From contig NZ_CP032097.1 of assembly GCF_003544915.1 (NCBI RefSeq), positions 1,612,001 through 1,676,000 on the forward strand: a stretch of 64,000 nt of DNA, given 5' to 3'. A model generated the notes under the pieces. That model searched no databases. It saw only the letters and a list, made by a program, of their open reading frames with translations, and was not told where the DNA came from. Made by a program: the position numbers and the translations under genes. This document shows, one piece after another, positions 53,401 to 59,966 of the stretch (the stretch's first letter is position 1; each line of letters starts with the position of its first letter). Source of the stretch: Arcobacter ellisii (lineage in GTDB: Bacteria > Campylobacterota > Campylobacteria > Campylobacterales > Arcobacteraceae).

Positions 53401-56400
53401 GATAAGCTTCTGTCATTACATTGTTATCAACATCTGTAAAATTAGGTTGGAATTGGTCAAAAGATTGTTTTGAATTTGGACCAACTGTAGCAGCCATAGC
53501 ATTTGCAACAGGTTTATCATCAACTGGAGTTATATCTATAGTAATACTATCTGTATCTGTTGATACTCCATCATTTGTAGTAATAGTTAATATTGTATAA
53601 GCTGTTCCATTTGCATTTAAAGTTGGAGAATAAGTCAATCCTTCTAAACTTGCATTTATTTGAGATACTGTTCCTGTTATTTGAACTGTTGTTGAACCAT
53701 TATTTGTAATAGTAGCTCCACTTCCTTCTGTTAGTGTTAAAGTTCCTTTTCCACTTCCAATTGATAAAGTTGTTGTTAAAATAACTGATGGGTCATTTAA
53801 AGCATCATTATCACGAATACTTATTGCATTATTATTTGCAGTTGAAAAAACAATTGCCGTATCTTCTGTTGTTGTTTTTGAAGAAGGAACGTTATTATTA
53901 ACTGGTAAGTCATTTACACTTAACACTCTAACTGTAAGATTCGCAGCAGTTAAAGTTCCACCATATCCACCATATTCAACTATGTATCCTGCTATTGCAC
54001 TATTATTTGTTGCTGCAAAATCATTCCATTTTCCAGCATTTACTCCATTATAATAAAAGTGTGCAACATCTTCTCCACCTCTTGAAGAATCAGCATTATT
54101 TGGCTCTGAACTTGCCCAATTTGAATACTGCCCATTATATGATGATCCATAATTTGATGTAGAATTTGTTCCTGCGTTTGTATCACCCGTCCAAAATTGA
54201 GTTCCAGATTCAGGTCCAGTTACCCATTTCCAAATACCTTCACTATCTGCATCACTTGCACCAATCCAACCATTTCCCCCAGCCATAGAAGTAATAAGAG
54301 TATTTTCACTATCTGAAGTAATTGTAACAAGATAACCATTTAAGCCATAAAGAGTTCTAGATTCTGCATCAGTTTTAGCTTGATCCCAAGTAATTCCAGA
54401 AGAACTTACAAACTCATAATAGTGTCCATTATCAGGGTTGAAAAATTTTCCAGTTTGATTTATTCTATATGGTTGTTCACCACTTCCTTGACCATCATTT
54501 ATAGTGATTGTCAAAGGATCATCACCAAACCAATTTGCATCACCTTGATATCTAAGTGTTGCAAGTGCATTATTTAGATTTGTTACAGTTCCAGTTATTT
54601 GAAAAGTTTTATTTACAGCATCCCAAGAAGTAGTTACTCCAGTCGAATTTCCTAAACTTAAAGTTCCATGAGATGCATCTATTGTAACTGTTAAATTACC
54701 ACTTCCAATATCTTTATCCCCAACAGTTAAACCAGAGATTGTAATAGAAGTATCTTCATTGACAGTTACTGTTTCTTTTCCTGAAATATATGGTAAGTCA
54801 TTTACTCCTATAATTTCAATAGATCTACTCAATGAAACATCAGTAACTCCACCTGAAGTAATACCATTTATACTTATATTTTTTGTTTCTCCTAATGTAT
54901 TTAAAGTTTCTGAACTATTATAATAAGTTAAATTTCTAGTAATATATTGTAAAACACTTCCACTAATCGCTGGTGGCATAACAGCTTGCGTTACAACTAT
55001 ATTGTCTATATATAAACTTGCACCTGCTGCTCTTCCAAAAGTTTCATCAAATGTTCCAGAAACAAATACAAACTTATAAGTTCCTGCTGTATTTATATTT
55101 GTATTTTTTGTTGTCCAAGATGTTTCACTTGTTCCAATACCTGTTTGATTCAATAACTCAACTGTAGCACCTGTATTTACATTTAATAAATAAGCATAAA
55201 TATCATAAGCATCATCTCCACCTTTTGCTTTCCAATCAAAAGATACAGAATCTCCACTTGATAAAGTAACTGTGCTATCAGAAACTACATAAGGTCCATG
55301 AACAATATCTCCACCTGCTGCTGTTGTCATACCTGATGAATAAAGTCTTAATGCTCCATCTTCAAAAGCATAAGAATATACAGCACCTGAAGGTGTATAA
55401 TCATCTCCTCTACTTACTTGACTTGGATTATTTGGATTTGATGGTGTTGGTGTTGAATCAATAGGTGTTGCCCATCCATCAATAGTAGAAGTTCCAGCAA
55501 CTCCATTTTGTCCTAACATTAATTGTTGAAGATAAACAGTCCATCCACTAATATCAACAACCGTACCTGTTTGAGTAGCTGTAGTATCAGTAAAGTTTCC
55601 ATTTATAAAAGTATTACTAAAATTAATTCTTAATTTTTGTCCATTTTCACCATTGTATGTATTATCAATAGAACCAACTAAAACAGCAACTGAACCATTT
55701 CCTATATAAACTCCGTTTCCAACTATACTAATTTGTCCATTTACAATACTTGCAGTTGAAGCTTTTACTAAAGATAGAGTCTCTGTACTTGTACTTCCTG
55801 ATAAACTAAACTCAACATATCCCCCTGAAAAATTAGTTCCAGAACTAATAGTTACATTGTTAGCTACTAATGTAGCAGAATCATTTTCAGTATATGTTAC
55901 ATCTGCAAGTCTTGAAGAATAATTTTCAACCACTATAGTAGAAGTTTCAATACTTCCTGTTTCGATTTCTAAATCCCAATCACCATTTACATTAGAATTT
56001 CCAGTTACATCATTTGAAGCAGCAACATCAGCTTGAGTTTCACTTGATAATAAATCAATAAACTCTTGTCCAGTTCCATCACTTGCAACATTACAACCAT
56101 AAAGTAAAATATCCCCATTTTCATTTAAAGAAGATTTCATACTTTGTAATACTTCATCAAAATTACTTAATGTATTTTGATTTAATACATCATTTCCAAC
56201 ACTTATTTCACCAGTATTTCCATGAGATAAAATATGTATTGCATCTATGTTCATTTCATTTTTTAATATAGAATTTATATCATCCATTGAACTTACAAGA
56301 TATACTTCAACACCCTCTCCCACACCATCAACTAATGTTTGATAATCACTAACTGTAATATCTACAAAGGCAACTTCTCTTCTAGGTTTTTCAAATCCTT

Positions 56401-56596
56401 GAACAGCTTGTGCCTCATGTACAGAATTTTCAGCACTATTATTTGTTACATCATTTGTTGTAACTGAATCATTTGAAGTTGTTGCAAAACTACTATCATC
56501 AAGTACATCAACAGCTGTTGCAACAGCTGCTCCATCAAAAAGAACTCTTTGCTCTAAAGCACTAATTATTGGTTTTTTTAAATTTCTTTTTTTCAT
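47408..56596 (-). CDS. Giant LEPR-motif, DUF4347, cadherin-like adhesin
   Basis: A 3062-residue surface protein without a Sec signal peptide. The leader contains LEQRVLFDGA (14-23), an LEPR-XLL-type motif of very large exported proteins. DUF4347 spans about 75-225 with H125 (LSHG) and C168 (YGC). Then come a repeated module with an inserted jelly-roll-like domain (about 233-600), a cadherin-like domain, a C-type lectin domain (about 719-880; EPNN near 829, WND near 856), more cadherin-like and VCBS repeats, a second copy of the module (about 1556-1930), a third copy without insert (about 2047-2209), a dockerin-like calcium loop near 2412 and two putative-Ig domains near 2725-2810 and 2935-3018. 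No RTX nonapeptides, LPxTG or autotransporter barrel are seen. Start ATG follows AAGGA. It lies within its export operon and likely mediates attachment. Confidence 0.9.
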   Translation of the reverse strand: MKKRNLKKPIISALEQRVLFDGAAVATAVDVLDDSSFATTSNDSVTTNDVTNNSAENSVHEAQAVQGFEKPRREVAFVDITVSDYQTLVDGVGEGVEVYLVSSMDDINSILKNEMNIDAIHILSHGNTGEISVGNDVLNQNTLSNFDEVLQSMKSSLNENGDILLYGCNVASDGTGQEFIDLLSSETQADVAASNDVTGNSNVNGDWDLEIETGSIETSTIVVENYSSRLADVTYTENDSATLVANNVTISSGTNFSGGYVEFSLSGSTSTETLSLVKASTASIVNGQISIVGNGVYIGNGSVAVLVGSIDNTYNGENGQKLRINFSNTFINGNFTDTTATQTGTVVDISGWTVYLQQLMLGQNGVAGTSTIDGWATPIDSTPTPSNPNNPSQVSRGDDYTPSGAVYSYAFEDGALRLYSSGMTTAAGGDIVHGPYVVSDSTVTLSSGDSVSFDWKAKGGDDAYDIYAYLLNVNTGATVELLNQTGIGTSETSWTTKNTNINTAGTYKFVFVSGTFDETFGRAAGASLYIDNIVVTQAVMPPAISGSVLQYITRNLTYYNSSETLNTLGETKNISINGITSGGVTDVSLSRSIEIIGVNDLPYISGKETVTVNEDTSITISGLTVGDKDIGSGNLTVTIDASHGTLSLGNSTGVTTSWDAVNKTFQITGTVTNLNNALATLRYQGDANWFGDDPLTITINDGQGSGEQPYRINQTGKFFNPDNGHYYEFVSSSGITWDQAKTDAESRTLYGLNGYLVTITSDSENTLITSMAGGNGWIGASDADSEGIWKWVTGPESGTQFWTGDTNAGTNSTSNYGSSYNGQYSNWASSEPNNADSSRGGEDVAHFYYNGVNAGKWNDFAATNNSAIAGYIVEYGGYGGTLTAANLTVRVLSVNDLPVNNNVPSSKTTTEDTAIVFSTANNNAISIRDNDALNDPSVILTTTLSIGSGKGTLTLTEGSGATITNNGSTTVQITGTVSQINASLEGLTYSPTLNANGTAYTILTITTNDGVSTDTDSITIDITPVDDKPVANAMAATVGPNSKQSFDQFQPNFTDVDNNVMTEAYQLEIISLPTVGKFQVYDGSGDKADDSNWIDISDISTLTQVSGYTLQDGRLVISMADLNNYRFDAGNNSGQSTNVNWRVMTTGDTNDSTGWSNTATGVVTILDSSSNNAPVVNIYNGNDLLNNGSITITEDSSANSIKLIFSDDVTPEEYIEGIVSSSNTNLLDMSGISMIRSTTNSPGDTVTFTFTPKANMYGSTVITLGASDGDKTTTQSFTLNVTSVNEQAIVDNFTRTINEDTSFSFATINPADIYHDANDVNNNANVSAVDYNAQMAIIQDAMMNPSDTDKQAAKITAIETLVEANYFPQSFIIDTLPTNGDLYLDGIKIESTNYTIAIANLEKLVYQPDLNYFGTDSFTWHALDKEGLSTTIKTATFTVDAVNDAPVITSPSTIQIVDSSGASINGTINTSLVANDVDNVNLTYKIDSGTGILVETMVGTYGTLVINSLTGDYQFIPNQTAITALDSNTTETFTLNVSDGELSDTTTLTINITAGAETASTYVEQADSTLILTDTTINTEHFYGGGFIEFNLNSSTSSETLGIQKVMTPDITADTVSIVGNSVYLGNGTSASVIGQIDAVYNGENGQKLKINFSVDFANGNFNSANSSVGLLSSTTNAIVNIDGWTIVNGRVNLGVDTIAGLATPEDTTNPSRVIAATDKDGDTLRRETYYTYINNDGGNDNSIKMNSSLTSTSGYAIVRGPYIYSDSAVSLKVGDTVQFDWKAQGGGDAYDVFGYIVDVNNPSNYQIILNRTGANASAMTNWATESITVSTDGDYKFVFVSGSWDATGGKALGAQLYIDDVKVTQANPTAGLTSDVLEKIAQKVTYQNSSDLSAINGVLNKTVTITTSSGDSTPVVHSSTKALNIQEVNDSVTLVSSVSNIYYTDTDGVDNFSNTTGKLTATDIDSGTTFTYGINGATSNGDGTVSKGGTYGTLIINSSTGEYTFVPNSNAINALSSNVTETFTFNVSDGSGSSDSKVLTINIESVNDAPLLGGVVSSPTFTENGAATLIDKTITITDLEGTSYDSGYVAFKISQNAQVEDKLSILNVGGISLSGNNVTYGGVIIGVVDSTYNGQNGKELRVNLNSNAYSSQVQALARAIAFSNPTDDLSSNARTIEIKVSDGGNGGETTARYSTKEAVVNIQTINDLPQISLGNESLIVEKSIVSNPNGMLPLGSMINFADLDGDILTVRIETTNYGSININDSILNGVNASSISGNNSRVVTLTGTIEQINTTLNASNGISYTAGFGNDFITPGADYLKVTATDDLGGVSTSQKLVMVLPAIPNAQSDNIIGKEDNDILIDIDSLILDVNDTNINYIFGTGTPDITDINGTVITAGTITAFDSSKYIYADYDINGDGNIDSTDTSKVIGFELTNGKLIFNNDRNLVDDRDFAQFTFIPNENWSGVETFLYKFSSDQKTSNIAQIAIFVTPVNDAPVISIGNSSITINEDNSFVFNNTNAINLADIDAIDSTQILDLTLRVNEGKLELSQLSGLTVLEGANNTSIIKVQGTLTDLQTAINNLKYTPNQDYNGSDSLTIKLNDKSNVGEGNILEDEKTINITINAVNDAPVFTNQSENTVEGNTVSGVLPASDVDSASISFSINGTAPTGFILNNDGSYSFDSSSYDYIGEGETDTIIIPINVRDAEGLVTTATFSITITGTNDVPTVSFENIDSKIPFGEVYNKDISSLFSDKDLTDNFRFEATNLPLGLTINPNTGIISGRVAQSGNFVIVIKGIDSQGASVTRTYNMLVIAPAQIAEPTNPTTPTVPTNGDTNTNNSTDGLNNFTDNNSSNLGVLNFNSNDGLSVDTGIGFLGTEVPQNNPTDGTNDNTPTTNTSNPNDSKGVLQASVDLNVLTNGQVVFNEGNQDSFSIVGITIEDIKVENNFIEIKVVDTNLSQNFIVTQTDGTPLPAGLFFDPKTGNITGTIPEDLEKIDISIKAINQDGTTRVLNLKLDLKELKNKNQANQADADEKYMGLKEQIAMENQKLDGYGSYLTRLFA
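49970..50455 (-). repeat. Module C of the adhesin (no insert)
   Basis: Encodes residues about 2047-2209. It matches the ends of modules A and B (TENGAATL start, YNGQNGKELRVNL core, a QALARAIAF segment where the others have NLTYYNSS or KVTYQNSS) but lacks the inserted jelly-roll-like domain, so it shows the basal unit. Confidence 0.65.
50805..51930 (-). repeat. Module B of the adhesin
   Basis: Encodes residues about 1556-1930. Parallel to module A in order and motifs: TYVEQADSTL, VYLGNGTSASV, YNGENGQKLKINF, then the insert with FDWKAQGGGDAYDVFGY and LYIDDVKVTQAN, then KVTYQNSSDL and IQEVND. Confidence 0.75.
54795..55900 (-). repeat. Module A of the adhesin
   Basis: Encodes residues about 233-600. 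It carries TYTENDSATL, VYIGNGSVAVL, YNGENGQKLRINF, the insert with FDWKAKGGDDAYDIYAY and LYIDNIVVTQAV, then LTYYNSSETL and GVND. Similarity to module B is clear at protein level. Confidence 0.75.
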
Positions 56597-56613
56597 AGTT
56601 CATGTCCTTGATA

Positions 56614-57333
56614 CTAATTATTTTGTTGGTAAAAGTTTGCTGTTGCACTCATACCTGGTATTATATTTTCAAATGGTTTTAATAATTTTGCTCTTAAAGT
56701 AATAGATTGACTTGTTGGGTCAACAACTGAATCAATTTGTACAACTTGAGCTTTTACTGTAGTTTTTGTTTCATCAATACTTAAATCAAATTCAATTCCT
56801 TTTTTTAGCCAAACAAGCCAAGAAGAAGGAACTACAACCCTTGCTTCAAGATTATCTAATCCAACTATTTCTAAAAGTTCATCTTGTGGTTTTATACTTT
56901 GATGTTTTGATACTTTTTTTGAAGCTATTCTTCCATCAAAAGGTGCTTGGATATCACATCTTGATACATTTATAGATGCAATATCTCCTTCTGCTTTTTG
57001 CTTATTATAATTCTCTTGTGAAATTTGTATTTCAAAAGTACCAATAGAACCATAAGTATCTAACTTCTTATTTTTTTCAAGTTGAAGTCTTGCTATCTCT
57101 TTTTCAACTTCAATTTTTCTTTTTTGAGCTTTATATACAGAACAATCTATTTTTATTAAAGATTCTCCCTTTTTAAAAGAGTCTCCTTCAAATTTTGAAA
57201 GTTCAACTATCTCTCCTGCAATTTCACTTGAAAGAACTGTTCTATCAAGTGAAACAATAACTGCTCTTGAAGTCAAATCACTATTTGCATACAAAGAAGA
57301 AGCCAACAAAACAAAACTTAGAAATTTTTTCAT
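56614..57333 (-). CDS. Periplasmic adaptor (membrane-fusion) protein, RND/HlyD type
   Basis: A 239-residue exported adaptor. The signal peptide (about 1-16, ending SLYA) has no lipobox. The lipoyl halves are SSEIAGEIVELSKFEGDSFKKG and CDIQAPFDGRIASKKV, separated by a short coiled coil (about 68-115), followed by a beta-barrel domain to GMSATANFY. At this size the membrane-proximal domain is missing or minimal, short for the family. It has two cysteines (C64 and C130 regions), unusual in such adaptors. It lies between the tolC-like gene and the adhesin gene, 11 and 17 bases away, so it is a part of that system. No RND pump gene is present. Confidence 0.87.
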   Translation of the reverse strand: MKKFLSFVLLASSLYANSDLTSRAVIVSLDRTVLSSEIAGEIVELSKFEGDSFKKGESLIKIDCSVYKAQKRKIEVEKEIARLQLEKNKKLDTYGSIGTFEIQISQENYNKQKAEGDIASINVSRCDIQAPFDGRIASKKVSKHQSIKPQDELLEIVGLDNLEARVVVPSSWLVWLKKGIEFDLSIDETKTTVKAQVVQIDSVVDPTSQSITLRAKLLKPFENIIPGMSATANFYQQNN

Positions 57334-57344
57334 TAAATTACCTT

Positions 57345-59138
57345 TTATTGAAATTGAACTCTATTTTTTTCTACTAACCAAAAATTTTCAATAACAATTG
57401 ATTTTAAAGATACACCATTATCTTTTGCGATTTTTGATACATCATCAGATTTTTTTACCACATATTCATTTCCATTTATGCTAAGAATTTCCCCCTCATA
57501 AATAGTTATTTTTGAATTATAAAAATTTCTATTATAAAATTCATCATCTACTTTGAACTCTTTTTTTGGACTATTTTCTTCATTTTCATTACTATTTTTT
57601 ATCTCTGTTTCAGTATCGATTTTATCTGTTGTTGATAGAGTTATAACTTGATTGTTTTCTTCATTTTTAGTTTCTACTGAAATATTAGGTTTTGAAATTT
57701 CAGAATCTTTTTTATCATCTATTCCCATAGAAGCGAAAATTCTTCCATAACTATTTTGAACATTTGCATATGATGATGAGTATCTAAGAGTTGCTAAAAT
57801 ATGATTTAGTTTTTCTTTAATTAAAATAAGTCTACTATTAATATTTAAGTCATTTTCTACTTGTGTTAAAGTGTAAATATCATCTGCAACATTTAGATAA
57901 TCTTTTGCTAATAAATACTCTTTTTTAGCTTGATTAAATTTCACTATTGATAAATGAACTTGAGATAAAACAGCCATTGATAAAGCTAATTTTTGCTCTT
58001 TTGCAATTTCAACTTGTGTTTTAGCTAATTTATTCATCTCACTACCTTTAAACACATTTAAAAGATTCCAAGAAACATTTGCTCCATATGAATACCAATC
58101 ATTATTTAATAAATAATCACTATTTTCATATGATAATGAAGTATTTAGATTAATTCCTGGAAGCATTTTCAATTTTGCTGCTGTAATTTCTTTTTCAGAA
58201 ATTCTCTCTTGATATCTACTTTCTGTAACTTCAGGTCTATTTTCTAAAGCTAAAAGTTCCATTTGTTCAAGGTTCATATTAAATTCAGGAATTTGATAAT
58301 TTTTTTCAACTTTGTCTGCAAGTTCAAACTCAATTCCAGGTTTTAATCCCATTAATTCTGCTAATTCAACTTTTGCAGAGATTAAACTGCTTTCTAAAGT
58401 ATGAAGAGATCTTAAAATATCAAGTAATTCCCTTTGATAAGATAATGATTCCATAGGAGTTTTACCAACTCTTTGATTTTGAACTTTTTTAGAATCACTT
58501 AAAGCTTGATTTACTTCAACCATCATAGGTTGAATTCTTTTTAATAAATCTTGAGCAGAAACAGCTTGATAATATGCTCTTCTTATCTCTTGAGTTAAAT
58601 TATGTTCAACTTTTTTCTCTTTCTCTTTTGCTATTAAAAACTTATCAGCTTGTTGTTGAGCTCTTACATAAGATAATCCAAAATCTAAAATATTCCAGCT
58701 AAATCCAATATCTGAAGTTACTCTTTCTTTATCTTGAGAAATTGAATATGAAGGATTAGCCCCTAATGGTTGTGGTTCACCATTTACAAAAGATGTACTT
58801 GCACTTGCTGCATAATTGTTTCTTTCAGAATATCCAGCACTTGCAGTTAAACTAGGTAACATATCATAATATACTAAATCTAATTGTTGTTGAGAAAGAG
58901 CAGTTTCTAGAACTTTTACTCTTTTTTGTAAATTATGATTAAGTCCTCTTTGAATAGCTTCGTCTAAAGAAATTGGTTTTGTTACAGGTAAAACAACTTC
59001 ACTTAAAACTGATAAATCTTTTTTAACCTGTTCTTTCACTTCCTCTTTTAGCATTGGTTCTGGTTTTATAGCACAACCAGTTATCAAAAAAGAAGTTACA
59101 ACCGATAGAACCACTACTTTAGAAACTTTTCTTATCAT
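57345..59138 (-). CDS. TolC-like outer-membrane lipoprotein with LysM-like C-terminus
   Basis: A 597-residue outer-membrane efflux protein. The lipobox LITGC puts the lipidated Cys at 22. Residues about 55-470 are the duplicated TolC fold (ISLDEAIQRGLNHN, WNILDFGLSYVRAQQQ, then ENRPEVTESRYQERISEKEITAAK and WNLLNVFKG). A low-complexity acidic linker (about 475-545) leads to a C-terminal domain of about 49 residues, EYVVKKSDDVSKIAKDNGV and so on, which resembles LysM. TolC homologues do not normally end this way, and it may fix the channel to peptidoglycan. AAAGG precedes the ATG. It is the first gene of the adhesin operon. Confidence 0.88.
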   Translation of the reverse strand: MIRKVSKVVVLSVVTSFLITGCAIKPEPMLKEEVKEQVKKDLSVLSEVVLPVTKPISLDEAIQRGLNHNLQKRVKVLETALSQQQLDLVYYDMLPSLTASAGYSERNNYAASASTSFVNGEPQPLGANPSYSISQDKERVTSDIGFSWNILDFGLSYVRAQQQADKFLIAKEKEKKVEHNLTQEIRRAYYQAVSAQDLLKRIQPMMVEVNQALSDSKKVQNQRVGKTPMESLSYQRELLDILRSLHTLESSLISAKVELAELMGLKPGIEFELADKVEKNYQIPEFNMNLEQMELLALENRPEVTESRYQERISEKEITAAKLKMLPGINLNTSLSYENSDYLLNNDWYSYGANVSWNLLNVFKGSEMNKLAKTQVEIAKEQKLALSMAVLSQVHLSIVKFNQAKKEYLLAKDYLNVADDIYTLTQVENDLNINSRLILIKEKLNHILATLRYSSSYANVQNSYGRIFASMGIDDKKDSEISKPNISVETKNEENNQVITLSTTDKIDTETEIKNSNENEENSPKKEFKVDDEFYNRNFYNSKITIYEGEILSINGNEYVVKKSDDVSKIAKDNGVSLKSIVIENFWLVEKNRVQFQ

Positions 59139-59171
59139 TTTTATACCTTTTTAATTTTCTATTTTTTATTA

Positions 59172-59180
59172 ATAATAGCA
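59172..59180 (-). promoter_or_regulatory. Extended -10 for the tolC-adhesin operon
   Basis: TGCTATTAT on the minus strand, 34 bases before the start codon at 59138, directly behind the operator half-site at 59188-59193. Confidence 0.45.
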
Positions 59181-59187
59181 TTTAAGA

Positions 59188-59246
59188 ATCTCATATAAAT
59201 CTCAAATCTAAGATAAATTTATCTACTTTTGAGATGTATTTGAGAT
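59188..59246. promoter_or_regulatory. Operator: two opposed pairs of 11-bp-spaced TGAGAT half-sites
   Basis: ATCTCA at 59188 and 59199, and TGAGAT at 59230 and 59241. Within each pair the start-to-start spacing is exactly 11 bases, and the two pairs are reverse complements facing outward, one toward the tolC operon and one toward the regulator gene. The 11-base flanked core AAATCTCAAAT at 59197-59207 is the exact reverse complement of ATTTGAGATTT at 59238-59248. This is the classic layout for tandem OmpR/PhoB-family binding. Confidence 0.75.
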
Positions 59247-59251
59247 TTGGA

Positions 59252-59257
59252 TATAAT
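59252..59257 (+). promoter_or_regulatory. -10 box (TATAAT) for the regulator-kinase operon
   Basis: A perfect TATAAT 5 bases behind the last TGAGAT half-site and 35 bases before the start codon at 59292. The half-site at 59230 occupies the -35 position. Confidence 0.6.
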
Positions 59258-59291
59258 AAAATCTATTATAAATATAATTAGAAGGTTTTTT

Positions 59292-59966
59292 ATGGAATTT
59301 TTGAGTGATAAACATCTTTTACTATTAGAAGATAGTGATGAATTTATCGAAAATGCAATCTCTTTATTTAATATGTTTGTAAAAAAAACATTTGTAGCAA
59401 AAGATATAAAAGAGGCTTTTAAGCTTTTAGAAAATGAAAAAATTGATTTGATAATTTCTGATATTCATCTAAAAAATGAATGTGGTTTAGATTTTATAGA
59501 AAAATTTAGACAAACTAACAATCAAACCCCAATTCTTATCCTTTCAGGTTATAAAGATGAAGATTTATTATTTAAAGCTATGACTTTAAACTTAAGTGGA
59601 TATTTAATAAAACCTATAAATTTTAAAGCTTTAATTGAAGCTTTTGAAAAATGTGAAGCTAAACTTAAATTAAATAATCAAAAAATTATTGATTTAAAAG
59701 AAGGCTTTAAATACGATAAAGAACTAAAAAAAGTTATTAAAGAGAATGAAGTTTTTGAATTAAATAAAAAAGAGATTCTATTTTTTGAAATGTTATGCGA
59801 AAATCAAAAAAGAGTTATAACAAAAGATATGTTTATAAAATTTGTATATGAATATGAACCGATGAGTGATAGTGCATTAAATAATTTTGTTTTAAGAATA
59901 AGAAAAAGATTTGGCAAAAACTTTTTACACACTATTCCTGATGTTGGATACAAGATGATAATATGA
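59292..59966 (+). CDS. OmpR-family response regulator of the adhesin locus
   Basis: A 224-residue regulator. The receiver (about 8-115) has ED in LLLLEDSDE, phospho-acceptor Asp in LIISDIHLKN, and Lys in YLIKPI. The winged helix (about 135-224) has LNKKEILFFEML, EPMSDSALNNFVLRIRKRF and VGYKM. Both domains look functional. I use the ATG at 59292 with AGAAGG 6 bases upstream; the longer frame extends through the promoter. It overlaps the kinase by 4 bases and probably binds the TGAGAT operator just upstream, controlling itself and the tolC-adhesin operon. Confidence 0.9.
   Translation: MEFLSDKHLLLLEDSDEFIENAISLFNMFVKKTFVAKDIKEAFKLLENEKIDLIISDIHLKNECGLDFIEKFRQTNNQTPILILSGYKDEDLLFKAMTLNLSGYLIKPINFKALIEAFEKCEAKLKLNNQKIIDLKEGFKYDKELKKVIKENEVFELNKKEILFFEMLCENQKRVITKDMFIKFVYEYEPMSDSALNNFVLRIRKRFGKNFLHTIPDVGYKMII

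Noticed and set aside
49970-55900. CRISPR-like or satellite DNA repeat
   Set aside because: Similarity between the units is at protein level and the units are 0.5-1.1 kb; no short exact repeats with regular spacers.
47408-56596. RTX type I substrate or LapA-type retained adhesin
   Set aside because: I found no GGxGxD nonapeptide arrays, no LapG-type cleavage site and no LapD/LapG genes nearby.
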